A DNA stretch of 64,000 bases from assembly GCA_002261195.1 (NCBI GenBank), contig MVBO01000019.1:111485-175484 (forward strand). The letters are read 5' to 3'. Below the pieces are notes generated by a model. It made no database searches, was not told the DNA's origin, and saw nothing but the letters and a program-made list of their open reading frames with translations. This stretch comes from Bifiguratus adelaidae (Eukaryota; Mucoromycota; Endogonomycetes; Endogonales). Both the position numbers and the translations under genes were made by a program. Each line of letters opens with the position of its first letter. The first letter of the stretch is position 1. Of the stretch, positions 39,100 to 49,955 are shown piece after piece.

Positions 39100-41584
39100 A
39101 TGGTCGCCAAATTGAGAGATGTTCAGAACCCAATATTGTTCGAGATAGCCTGGGAGGTTGCAAACAAGGGTAAGTGTTTACGCAGGGGCCGGCTAGCTCG
39201 CGTTCTCCATGCCTTCTCGGGTTGCTTGGCTGCTTTGGTTGCTCTATGGTGTCCTGCAGACAAGCGACAATCAAGGCTTTGAAAGCAGAGCTTGTCCGGC
39301 TGTGCTCAGCCGAGACTGACGCCTTTCCTTTCCATTAGTTGGAGGTATCTATACCGTTATCAAGACCAAAGCGCCTGTCACTGTTGAAGAATATGGAGAA
39401 CGCTACTGCCTGATCGGACCGTTGTCCTACAAGACCGCTCCGATGGAGGTGGAAGCTCAGGAACCGCATACCCCAGAATTGAAGGCTACTTTGGACGCCA
39501 TGCAACAACATGGCGTCAAATTCCTCTTTGGACGATGGCTCATTGAAGGAGCTCCCTACGTGCTCTTATTCGATACCGGAAGTCAATACCACAAGCTGGA
39601 CGAATGGAAAGGAGATCTTTGGAACACGGCTGGTGTTCCGAGTCCGCCGAACGATCATGAGGCGAATGAAGCTGTGATCTTTGGGTACCTGGTTGCGTGG
39701 TTCTTGGGTGAGATTAGCGCAAAGGTAAGTTACTCATTATAGTCATGCGATCGGAACAAGAATTGATTACGTCTATAGTACTCATCTGAGGGGCGTCCGG
39801 CCGTGATTGCACACTTTCATGAATGGCTTGCTGGAGTCGGGATTGCTCTATGCCGCAAAAGGCACATCGATGTCACCACGATCTTCACGACACATGCGAC
39901 GTTGCTTGGCAGATATCTGTGCGCGGGATCAGTAGACTTTTACAACAATCTTCGCAACTTTGATGTAGACTATGAGGCCGGCAAACGTGGCATCTATCAT
40001 CGCTACTGTATCGAGCGGTCGGCAGCTCATTGCGCGGATGTCTTCACCACCGTCAGTCATATTACAGCCTTCGAGAGTGAGCATTTGCTGAAGCGCAAGC
40101 CAGGTAGGCCTCATCTAGATGGATGATTCGCTTGACAGGGCTAGAGTCCTAATGTACTGGTACCAGATGGAGTCACGCCCAACGGCCTCAACGTGATCAA
40201 GTTCCAAGCCGTGCATGAATTCCAAAACCTGCATGCTATATCCAAGGAAAAGATCAATGACTTTGTTCGTGGACATTTTTACGGACATTACGACTTCGAT
40301 CTATCAAATACTCTCTATTTCTTTACAGCTGGACGATACGAATACCGAAACAAAGGCGTGGATATGTATATTGAAGCGCTGTCGCGTGGGTACCTCTCTC
40401 CTTGTCTTGCCTACGTGGGACTCAAGCCTGCATTCAATAGGTCTCAATGATAGATTGAAGTCTTCTAATTCTCCAATGACAGTTGTCGCGTTCATTATCT
40501 TGCCCGGTGCCACACATTCTTACAGTGTTGAGGCTTTGAAGGGGCAAGCTGTCACCAAACAATTGAAGGAAACTGTCAGCGAAATCCAGGATCGCATTGG
40601 AAAACGGCTTTTCGAGACCGCGCTAAGGTAGGGGCACTGGAGGATTTGGTGCCGGTCGCTCAACGCATTGTTAGGGGCGGAGATGTCAAGACGGAAGACA
40701 TGCTATCCTCAGAAGACAAGATCCTTTTGAAACGAAGAGTGTTTGCCCTCAAGCGATCCACATTACCGCCTGTGGTGACTCACAACATGGCCGATGATGG
40801 CGCAGACCCTGTGTTGATGCAGATTCGAAGACTAGGTCTGTTCAACAACCAATACGATCGCGTCAAAATGATCTTCCATCCTGAATTTCTCAATTCCAAC
40901 AACCCTTTACTGAGTCTCGACTATGAGGAATTTGTGCGCGGTTGCCACATGGGCGTGTTCCCGTCATATTATGAACCCTGGGGCTACACACCAGCAGAAT
41001 GTACCGTCATGGGTATCCCCTCCATCACAACAAACTTGTCCGGTTTCGGCTGCTTCATGGATGAGAACATTGAAAACTCGGAAGACTACGGTATCTACAT
41101 CGTTGACAGACGCATGAAGTCTGTCGATGAATCTGTCAATCAACTAGCCGATCAAATGTTCAAGTTTTGTCAAAAGTCGCGTCGCCAAAGAATCAATCAG
41201 AGAAACCGTACGGAACGTTTGTCCGATTTGCTGGACTGGAAGCGCATGGGCTTGGAATATGTGAAGGCGCGCCAACTGGCCCTTCGACGTGCCTACCCCG
41301 ATTCATTCGATGACGACGTTCAGAACGACATTGATGCTAGCCCAGTCAAGATACCGAAGCCCTTATCCGTACCTGGATCTCCACGCGTTCGCACAAGCCT
41401 AGCCAACATGTCCTTAAATGACACTGACGGCACGAATGGGAATGAGGACGAAGACGAATATCCTTTCCCAGTCATCGTACGGCGTCGAGGATCTACTAGG
41501 GAACAGGAACTTCTTGCAGAGGGCGATTTGGAGACATTGAACAAGCTCAATGAGACGCAACGCAAGCAAAGTGTCAGTGGTTAG
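39100..41584 (+). CDS. gsy1: Glycogen synthase (UDP-glucose, GT3 family)
   Basis: Elongates glycogen by alpha-1,4 transfer from UDP-glucose in the cytosol. The start is [20 protein letters not shown], then [20 protein letters not shown] with the donor-binding KVGGIYTV-type loop across an intron. Family motifs follow: [85 protein letters not shown] and [13 protein letters not shown]. The basic regulatory segment ([20 protein letters not shown]) that binds glucose-6-phosphate is intact, and the Ser/Arg C-terminal tail with [10 protein letters not shown] and [11 protein letters not shown] offers phosphorylation sites. An apparent frame shift near 40,628 is removed by a 47-nt GT-AG intron (40628-40674), giving FETALRGGDVK. 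Confidence 0.95.
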
Positions 41585-41674
41585 GAGAAAAGAACAAGAT
41601 GCGATTGTCAGAGTATCGTTATGCTTATATCGTAATAAGGAAATCGATCGTTTGCTCCGATTTTTGTATTCAGC

Positions 41675-42040
41675 ATGCATCGTCTGAACGTTGGCCACAA
41701 TCGCATGGTTGCTCTTCGGCCATCCTACAAGGCTTTGCCTTCAATGAGAGTGAAGCCCATGTCGAGCTTCAACCGACCGAGTCCAGTACCTTTGGGAGAC
41801 AAAAAGGCCCAGGAGGAATTCCAAGAACTAGTGCGCAAAAAGCACGATTCGGGATTCGTCGCTGCCGATGCTTCCGCTAAGGAAGTAGAAGAAGCCATGC
41901 TTCATCCGGACACTAGACGGAAGCCAAAGCCTGAATTTGAAGGTGACAAGAATCCCAAGACTGGCGAGATTGGTGGACCCAAGAACGAACCTGTAAAGCA
42001 TGGTGACTGGAGCTTTGGAGGTCGGGTAACGGACTTTTAG
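41675..42040 (+). CDS. Succinate dehydrogenase assembly factor 4 (SDHAF4/Sdh8)
   Basis: SDHAF4 binds flavinylated SdhA and helps it join SdhB in the mitochondrial matrix. This intronless 121-residue protein has an Arg-rich presequence (MHRLNVGHNRMVALRPSYKA), a short Lys/Glu-rich linker, and the conserved C-terminal block NPKTGEIGGPKNEPVKHGDW followed by GRVTDF. The closing GGP...GDWSFGGRVTDF is the diagnostic DUF1674 signature. It follows glycogen synthase on the same strand with 90 bp between them. The next 1.7 kb lacks a clear gene. Confidence 0.92.
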   Translation: MHRLNVGHNRMVALRPSYKALPSMRVKPMSSFNRPSPVPLGDKKAQEEFQELVRKKHDSGFVAADASAKEVEEAMLHPDTRRKPKPEFEGDKNPKTGEIGGPKNEPVKHGDWSFGGRVTDF

Positions 42041-43811
42041 AATACTTTCGGGAAACGCTTTTGCCACTGCGATTGTTTCAATGACATAGATATGTGCTTA
42101 GAGGAGCCCGATAGTAACATGTACATAATGCCACGATAAGCCAGATACATGCCAGAAAAGACACAGTACTGAAAGGTTCAACGAGGAAGAATGGAAGCAG
42201 GCGCGGTCGATGGAATTCCAACGCATCCTCATCGGTGATCCAGATTCCATGGTGCAAGATGTCCAAACTCAGTCAATATGTCAATGATCACAAAGTCAGA
42301 CGTGGCCACATGATTTGAAACGAAGGATTGACTCTTGACATCTTTCGACTCTCACTCTCGACTTTAGTGCTGGAGGTATATATTCCCATGGTTGTCACTC
42401 AACTTGGACGTAACTTGAGCGCCGTTAACCACACTGACTGGAGACCTTTGCGACACTGGCGTTGTAAACGAATACGCGACATTTTCTACTGGTATCCTTA
42501 CGGCGGTGACTGGCTACTCGGGTTAGCACCGAGTCATGGACTTTTCGGCTTTCTACACCCGAAGGTTCAATGTAGCTTTGACTAAAGCAGCTCAAGGTCA
42601 AGAAAATTCCTGGTAGATGAACGCGAGACAGCTGTAATAGTCTGTCAATCCGTTTCTGGAGTGAGTATAAACCACAAGGCTCGTGTACGATCCCAATTCC
42701 TACGAGACGCTTAAGGATGCAAGTGGTTAGAACAAGTTCATGGTCTACAGTTACGATGGACCGCCTTCCTGAATCGAGCCATGTAGGGAAACCTTACATT
42801 TACTAAGCAGGTCATCACCCCGGCTCATCAATCGCTTGATTCAAAGACCTACCTCAAGACGTCATGCACTCGATTGATCGTATGTTCATTATTGAACTAA
42901 AGTGGAACCGGAAAACGAGCACATTCTGGAACCTCCGCGCTATATGTCCTAGCAAAGGTCACTTACAAATTGAAGGAGAACGGAAAGATCTTATCTCATT
43001 ACTATCATACGGATTCCTTGAGATCATGATTCGTAAGACCAAATTTGCAGACAGCACCGGCTATGGATTCAACTCCAAGAGAACGATAACATTACAAGCA
43101 CCTGTGGAAAGGGTATACAAAACTCACTTGGGCCATTCTGCGTACGTCGCTGAAGACCAGGCGGAAATGCCAACAAATAAGTGAACACTACCGAGGGTGG
43201 CGCCATGGCCGAATTGTAATGGGAGCGTCATCGTCAGTATTTCACGAACCCTGGGCAAGGCATACTACAGCAACTCAAGCGGTTACATCAGTGACATGCC
43301 AGATTTGATTCGCTAATCCATTTGGATCCAGGCAGTCCATGCTTTACGACTGAACTTTCTCATGCAGCTTTCGCATTTGACTCTGGCAAGATGATATTGG
43401 ACTCATCTATCGCCTGCGTCTTCCTCCGCGGCCTCCAATTCTGGTCCAACAACCCGGATCCCGACAAACGCAAACTAAAGCTCGAGAAACCGATTCGGAA
43501 AAACAAGGTTTATAATGTGGGGCTCCATAAAGGCTAAAGGTCGCTTAAACAGAGAAGTTTGAGACACAAGGATGTAATTAGTGGTTTCCAACTAAGATAT
43601 GTCTAGGATAGATTGTGTCCACATTCCAAGGAAGAGACACATTTCCTCCAATTCTACGCTTTTAGTCAGTTGTCAATTTCAAATACCTAAGCATCCACCA
43701 CACTGTGCGAACACGGATGAAATATTCAAATAGACTGCCATGGTTGTCACAGCCCTATCCAGCACCTTTTTCATCCCCACAGAGAGGCTGGCCAAAAGAT
43801 AAAAAAGTAAT
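42041..43811 (+). pseudogene. Gene-poor region with decayed coding remnants, family unknown
   Basis: No open frame here exceeds about 106 codons, and none could be joined into a known protein. Short stretches have coding-like composition on the plus strand: EYATFSTGILTAVTGYSG at about 42470-42525, LVYDPNSYETLKDASG and NKFMVYSYDGPPS at about 42680-42775, then 71 codons at 43322-43537 rich in Lys near the end. They lie in different frames with stops between. I suspect an old, heavily mutated protein-coding gene. I saw no terminal repeats, target-site duplication or transposase motif. It could also be plain intergenic sequence. Confidence 0.3.
43801..43806 (-). terminator. Pol III terminator of tRNA-Pro
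   Basis: A run of six A on the plus strand reads as TTTTTT on the minus strand, six bases past the tRNA 3' end, the usual RNA polymerase III stop. Confidence 0.7.
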
Positions 43812-43883
43812 GGGCGACTGGGGGAATTGAACCCCCGACCTCTCCCACCCTAAGGGAGAATCATACCACTAGACCAAGTCGCC
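43812..43883 (-). tRNA. tRNA-Pro(AGG)
   Basis: The minus strand folds as a cloverleaf. The acceptor stem pairs GGCGACT with AGTCGCC. The D-arm carries TGGTCTAGTGG (A box). The anticodon stem CTCCC/GGGAG encloses the loop TTAGGGT, giving anticodon AGG for proline codon CCU (and CCC by inosine). The T-arm is CGGGG/CCCCG-like around GGTTCAATTCC (B box). There is no intron, and the CCA end is not encoded, as expected in eukaryotes. Confidence 0.95.
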
Positions 43884-44043
43884 TTATGTGAAAATTTTTT
43901 TGGGGAAAGTATATTTTCCTATTATTTGTCGACATGTGATCGCTAGATTTGGCAAGTAATGCTTCAGAATCATTGCTGCGGTTGTAAGGCCAATATTTTC
44001 GTTCGGACTTGCACATAAATACAAGCTAAGTAACCTGTACATC

Positions 44044-45690
44044 TTATTTGTGCATTAGCTGGGTAGGTATCGAACCCCAGAAGGCGCACTTTTGGTCCAA
44101 AAAGGTGTCGCTTTCCGTCGTAACATTGGCCACTTAATAGACGATCTGCTGGTAACCTGTCGCTTGGCTGTATACAGGCCACTCGATCGATCCTGGATGT
44201 CTGAAAGTGTTTGGATTGCCGGTAGCAGCGAAGCTTGTGTAGTAACTGGATATGGTATCGGCCAAGGTCGCCACCGGCCTTGTGAAATTCTCCAAGGCAT
44301 TCTGATCAAAGTCAAAGGGGAGATCTGCGGTGTGGAACGCCCCCAGGGTAGGATCAGCCACAACATTGAAACGATACTTGTATACTGGTACAAATTGCTG
44401 GTAATCGTGTGCTGTAGTATAGGCTGGACATATAAACATATAGTCGCCGATAATATTTGCAGCGCGCGCGAATTCTGGATAGGGTGCACCAGGCGGATTC
44501 GATTGCTCAGGGTACAATTCTAAAATTGTTTGCAGTGAGGAGTTGGTCAAGCCAGGCATGTCCTCTTCAATCAATCCCGAGGCGAGTTGTTCACTGTTGG
44601 TAAAATTGTACTGCGTAACAAATTTGGTACCTTCGTTGGTGTTTGTGCCGATGATGATTGGTATTTTGCTGAACCGGTCGCTCGTCAGCAACGCGGAGCA
44701 TGTCTCCGAAATGAACGTGCCATCCACCACGGGATAAAAGTTGGAAACGGCCGAATTGTATACCTTGGAAGCAACGGCTAGAAGTGTCGTGGCATTCACC
44801 TGCCGCAAACATTGCAAACTGTCCGGACTTGATGCACATCCCGTGATGTTGGTAATAGCATCATGGGTGGGTTGATACAATAAATAACTTGCACATCGAA
44901 AAGTTAATGCCTAACGAAACATTTAGTTTCGATGCCGATACTCATCGGCAACTTGCCACTTACAGATCCACTGAAAAGCATAGCTTGGTGGAACAATCGT
45001 TGATCGCCATTGTTGGCAATCATTTGGTACCCAATGGAGATCGCTCCAGCGCTTTCACCAAATGCAGTCACTCTTGATGGATCGCCACCAAACTGGAGAG
45101 CATGTTGCCTCACCCATTGTAAGCCGGCTCGCTGATCAAGCGACCCCACATTGAGGTTTCCACCCGCCTTGACTTGAGCAGGCGACAAGAAACCAAAAGC
45201 GTTCAATCGATAATTGATCGTCACAACAATCACCCTGCCACCACTAATCTTGACCAGCTCAGTACCATTGAAGGACGACCACGAGCATTCGCCATTGACA
45301 AAACCTCCACCATAGATCCAATACATAACTGGTAATTTCTCTCCACGGCTCATATTAGCATGGCCTCCAAATATTGGCGTAGAGGCAGTCCTCACTCTGT
45401 TGTACTCCAACACCTCCGCTAGAGCCAATTTGCAGGCCAATTTGCAGGCAAGCATCGCCGTACTTAGTAGCGTCTTGGATACCACGTTGCCGCCGGGGAG
45501 GTAACGGAGCCCGAAAACGTAGTTCACCCAATGGAGGCTGGGCATAGCGAACACCGAGAAATTGGTCTACATTGCCCGGTAAAGTCGAACCTTGGTAAGT
45601 AGCGTAGCCGAGATGGATAATAGGACCTCCGGCATGGCAGCCAAGGGCAAGCGTGAGCAAAGATGCAGTGAGCGTTACAAGTTTAACCAT
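44044..45690 (-). pseudogene. Type-B carboxylesterase/lipase, disrupted
   Basis: A secreted alpha/beta hydrolase by ancestry. It starts with a signal peptide (MVKLVTLTASLLTLALGCHA), then NVDQFLGVRYAQPPLGELRF and SEDCLYANIWRP. Near 45360 one surplus base shifts the frame; the body resumes as EKLPVMYWIYGGGF (oxyanion region), with nucleophile FGESAGA, IIGTNTNEGTKF for the acidic residue and AFHTADLPF for the catalytic His. At 44134-44136 a TAA interrupts, yet the same frame goes on VANVTTESDTFLDQKCAFWG to a second TAA at 44044, matching the family's C-terminus. The intron junction before LLYQPTHDAITN also does not keep frame simply. A perfect 12-bp tandem copy makes QIGLQIG near 45427-45450. 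The best reading is a recently inactivated gene. Confidence 0.8.
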
Positions 45691-46135
45691 GAAGGGTGCG
45701 CACGGATCGAAGGACTTAGAATAGCGATCAATTTAAGTCAACACCGCACTGGGTTAATTTTTATGCCACGGGCCGGACAGTTGCCGGATTGTTTTACACA
45801 ATTAGCTACTACTCTTTCTGGCTTAATTAACGGTTTATGATCACAAACGTTGAATATCCCCATATTGGATGCGCATTGACGTGTGTGACGGCTGTGACAT
45901 ACTCGGCCAAGGATGGCCACACACGATATTCACATCGGGTGACGGAACATCTATGGCAAATCCATTTATCCCCACCATTGTTGCACAATAGCGCCATCTG
46001 CAGAGCATTATACTCAAAATGTTTCCGTGACCAGAAGTGACGGGACGGATAACGTCCGATCATTGGCGGAGATAATGGAAGCCAGTTGAAGAATGGAATC
46101 CATTCACGACACTCTATACACTATAATATACGCAA
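45691..46135. other. Intergenic, esterase 5' side / Vac7 3' side
   Basis: About 445 bp with no gene. It should hold the former esterase promoter and the Vac7 3' UTR. No repeat or RNA signature seen. Confidence 0.4.
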
Positions 46136-48436
46136 TTACGCGAGTTGATTGCTGGAAGCCTCCCACATGCACTTGTCAGCTCCAACACTCCCAGGAGGAA
46201 GTTGAACAATCGTTCCCTTCTCGGGATCGATTCGTGCAACATGACAGACTCGGACTGGGTTGCTTCGAAATGCAAATGAAAAGGCTCGGTATTTGAAGAA
46301 GCCTCGGATTGTCAAATTGTATGGATGCCGCATGATTCGAGCCCTGAATTTGCCGGAGGTTAGTTCTCGGTGATAATACATTGACAGGATGACTTGCCAT
46401 TTCTCATTTCCTTCCTTATCGCCATCTTCAGTGTAGCCGGGCTCCTTAAGCCGTACTTGACTTGTAGCAGCAGTTAGACGACCGCCCTTTGAAAAGGGAG
46501 CAGATGGGAAGGTCAACGGTTCATCGAAGTGATAGACAGTGCCCAGAAATTCTACTGCAGGAGTAGATTGTGTATGCGAGGTTACTGTGCCTGTCAAGAG
46601 TGACAAGATTTGTTATGCATCAAGCAACGAGGGCGAACAGGGTACTGGTCTTACCTTGGCGACGCTGTTGCCGGATTTCCCTGTACTTTGCAACTGCGGA
46701 AATTTGGCTTTCAGCCGCTTCTTCACCTAGATCATCTTTGTTGATGGCAGGCACGACAAAGATGCCCAATTCAGTATCGTGAACGACTACACCCCACCAG
46801 CCCCTGTTGCGTGCTCGCACTTGAACATCAAATAAAAGTTCCTTTTGCGTTGCCAGAACATTGGACACTTCTGCGATACTTAGACTGCCCAACGGAGGGA
46901 TGGTGTGTGGGAAAAATGGAGCGAGGATAAGGCCAATGCAAACGGAGAGCATGAAACAGAGAACGACAATTAGGAATATATGACTGTCGCATGGAAAAGC
47001 GTTAGCTATACATATAGCGTCTCATCATGAGGCAGTTACCTTTTACGTTGTGACCGAACCTCCACGCGATCAATACCCCAACCTTCTCCGCTTGAGGCAC
47101 CATACCATGCCGGATATCCAGACATCCTGACTCCTCCACCGCCATCCAAACCCTTTGCGTACAGGTGCATGCGCTCTCGATCGCTTTCAGACATTCTTTC
47201 CGAGGCATGTATTGTCGGTGCGAATTTCATGGGATGTTGGTTTTCTTCATGGTGTGGAAAATCTGAACGGGAATTTATGTATTGTTCTTGCTGAGGGAAA
47301 TAATGCTGCGTCGTTGAATATTCGGTTGACTGTTGACTATTAGGTGCGTTGTATGACTGCGGATACAGGTGAAAAAGTGAAGGATGGGAACCAGGTTGAC
47401 GTCTTGGATGGCTATTGACTGAATTGGCGTTATAGCCGTTCTTGATGCTGCCATGGTAGGCATATGCTCCGGGGGAGGAGGCCGCGGACCGTGTCGACCG
47501 TGGTAAGTCTGGTAAAGCACCGCGACCTGCGCTTCTGTAAATGCTTTGTTGAGATGTTCTATACGGATCGGTTTCAAGAAAGGCGAATTTGCGGGGAGAG
47601 TTGGATCCCGCCATGCCTGATTCAGCGTCTCGGTCGACCCTGTTGGTTGGGAGTTTGGGATTTTGGTGTATGGTATTACGGGGAGATAATTTTGACTTCT
47701 TTTGAGACCGGCCTTGCTGCCGCTGTTGTGTGTTTTGGCTGACTGATAATTGATGTACAGATTTGTCCGTTAGCTCTACGTCGTCGTCCGTTTCTATTTC
47801 CTGTTTAACCTCGACCGATGGGGGTAGAGGCGATCGAGGATGCGAGTCTCGATACACAAACGATTCACGGTCTTCCGAATCTGCAAAATGATCGTTAAAT
47901 TCAAATCATCCGTTCGAGCCATGCGCACGGTCTCACATACCATCTGCATCAAGAACAGCACTAGTCAGGTTAGCTGCAAATATCTCTGCGGGAGTGGCAG
48001 AGACGTTGATAACGGCTGGCCTTTTCTTTTTCTTGAGTTTAGTGGAATCGGAAGCCGACTTGATCGACCTTATGTCGGCAGGCTAGCGAAAATGCATGAG
48101 AAGAGAAGCTACGCTCTGCGCGCATGTATCAAAAGAGCTTACCTGCGCAGTCCGTCTTTCATCTTTGAAAACGCTTACATCAAACACTGGAGCTGCCTCG
48201 ACCGTCAATTGCCGGTCAGAGTTGTCTCGTTTGGGAGGCTGCTTGACTGAACCACCAGTGCTCGTCCGTTGCCGCCTCCCATTCTTCACTTCTTCCAGCC
48301 CAGATGCAGTTTTTGCTGCAGTGAGTTGGGCATCTTTACACTTATCGTCCTTGACCCTTTCTGTGGCCAACTGCTCAGCATCCGTATTCAGACCTTTGAC
48401 GCCTGTCGCAACAGTGTCTGAAGGTGTAGCGTCCAT
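46136..48436 (-). CDS. vac7: Vacuolar segregation protein Vac7
   Basis: Vac7 is a vacuolar-membrane activator of the Fab1 lipid kinase complex that makes PI(3,5)P2. The N-terminal half is long and disordered (MDATPSDTVATGVKGLNTDA), with the conserved patch NVSATPAEIFAANLTSAVLD and DSEDRESFVY. One membrane span (YIFLIVVLCFMLSVCIGLIL) precedes the conserved lumenal domain: LSIAEVSNVLATQKELLFDV, RARNRGWWGVVVHDTELGIF and, after an intron, SHTQSTPAVEFLGTVYHFDE, with NPVRVCHVARIDPEKG near the end. Several GT-AG introns. Other Met codons lie upstream; the ATG at 48436 was chosen because it follows the enoyl-CoA isomerase stop by 55 bp. Confidence 0.88.
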
Positions 48437-48491
48437 AGGAGCATGCGAGTGCACTGACGTTGATATATGCGGCCAAAGGTAACAATCTAAT

Positions 48492-49471
48492 TTACAATTT
48501 GGACGCAGACAATGCAAAGGAAGCACTTGGATGAAAAGGTTTGCGCAGATTGGTTAGGATATCGGCATACATCTGACAAAAGATGAGCGCAGTGTACTAT
48601 GGCTATTATATGACTTGCCTCTCGCTTTAAATCCGCGTACACCCATCCACCTCGTTGCACTTTTTTGCCAAGCTCTCGCGCAACTTGCTTTGCGTTTGCC
48701 AAGATCTCTGCAGGCTCTCCCTTGACTGTATAGTCTACCATGCCTTCCTTTAACGCAGCTTCGCCATTGAAACGTTTGGCAAATAACAGCAAGTCTCTAC
48801 AGGGCGTCGGAGCAATCTTGTAACGCAGGATCGCAGCCAAACCAGGGCCGACTGGACCGGGCAGTTCAATCTCATTCTGAAAGGAGTAGAAGGATCAGCA
48901 ACGACAGATTCATGGCCGCATCAATGGATGGCTCAAATGAGCACCTACCATGCATAGGTATCCCTTGTCTGCACGCATGACTCGAACATCTAAGCTGGTG
49001 GGTCAGACGAAATGTTTCGGCGATTGAATCGGTAACTTACCATGGGCAAAAGAAAGCAAGCATCCGCCAGCAAATGCGTGCCTGAGAAGTGCCAATTAGC
49101 CCCATTTACGTGCTCTGTTGAGCCCAATCTACCTACCCATTGATGGCAGCCACGGTGGGAATAGGAAAGACAAGCACACGAGCAAGGAACTTGTGAACAA
49201 GATCAAAGAACCCGGGTGTATTCAGGGCAGAGTTAATATCGAGCCCGTTGGAGAAGAACTTCCCCTCTCCTGTGGTGACGAGCGCGAAGTCGCAGGGCGT
49301 ATGTTCTGCATGAAAAGCGTCTTCGACCACTTGAAGGGCTTCGAGAATGGCGCTCATGCTCTCAACCGAGAACCGGTTATCCTCCTTGTGCATATGCAGA
49401 ATGAACACGGAGCCATCTCTGCTTAATGTGCAGAATGGAGACTCTGCAGGGAATGAACGTGGGAAAGCCAT
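48492..49471 (-). CDS. Peroxisomal delta3,delta2-enoyl-CoA isomerase/hydratase with C-terminal SKL
   Basis: A crotonase-fold enzyme for beta-oxidation of unsaturated fatty acids. It begins MAFPRSFPAESPFCTLSRDG and FILHMHKEDNRFSVESMSAI, then CDFALVTTGEGKFFSNGLDI with the first oxyanion segment, IPTVAAINGHAFAGGCLL with the second, and VMRADKGYLCMNEIELPGP. The catalytic Glu sits in the NEIEL region as in ECI proteins. The last exon, MYADILTNLRKPFHPSASF, ends in ASKL, a PTS1 signal. The last intron (48573-48618, 46 nt) starts GCAAGT and ends CAG, a GC-AG intron; without it the PTS1 is lost. The ATG at 49471 lies inside a longer frame that opens with TTG. Confidence 0.9.
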
Positions 49472-49955
49472 GCTAAGCTGGAGAGACAAAGGCCCGTATC
49501 TCTATTTTAACTCAAATTGACATGTGCTTGCAAAGGCACCATATTGTATGGAGGGATTGAGCGATATCTTGTGGTGCGCAACTCGCGTATACACAATGGC
49601 TTGTGTCTTCTTTTGTCTATGTCATTGGCCATATCCGTGATGGGCCATCCGAAAAATGTCAACACTTAAGTGGTCTCCTTAAATATGACAAGGATTGATC
49701 TACACCAGTAGACACAGAAATATGTATGGCCCAGATGCGAGTAGGAAGCCATGTGCTACGTACGGCTTACTCCATGGACGATCTTTCTTTGGTCACGTAG
49801 TTTCCGTGACAAGTATGGGTATGCTACGGATTCGGTTGCGCACATACTTGATGCAGATCACTTGTGATTCCCACTGTATGCACAGTTGAAATTCCAACTT
49901 GGCTCACATCTTGCTCTATCCTTGTACCGTCTATTCACCATACTCATCCGGTATC
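49472..49955. promoter_or_regulatory. Divergent promoter region, enoyl-CoA isomerase / 2-TM protein
   Basis: About 480 bp without a gene. No repeat or RNA signal noted; likely both promoters. Confidence 0.4.

Noticed and set aside
40600-40700. Apparent frame shift in glycogen synthase
   Set aside because: A 47-nt GT-AG intron (40628-40674) fully restores [14 protein letters not shown], matching the family.
42864-43184. 106-codon plus-strand open frame as a functional gene
   Set aside because: It has no recognised motif, no good start context and stops in neighbouring frames; kept only as part of a decayed region.
42041-43811. Insertion of a mobile element
   Set aside because: No terminal inverted repeats, target duplication, poly-A tail or transposase/reverse-transcriptase motif was found by eye.
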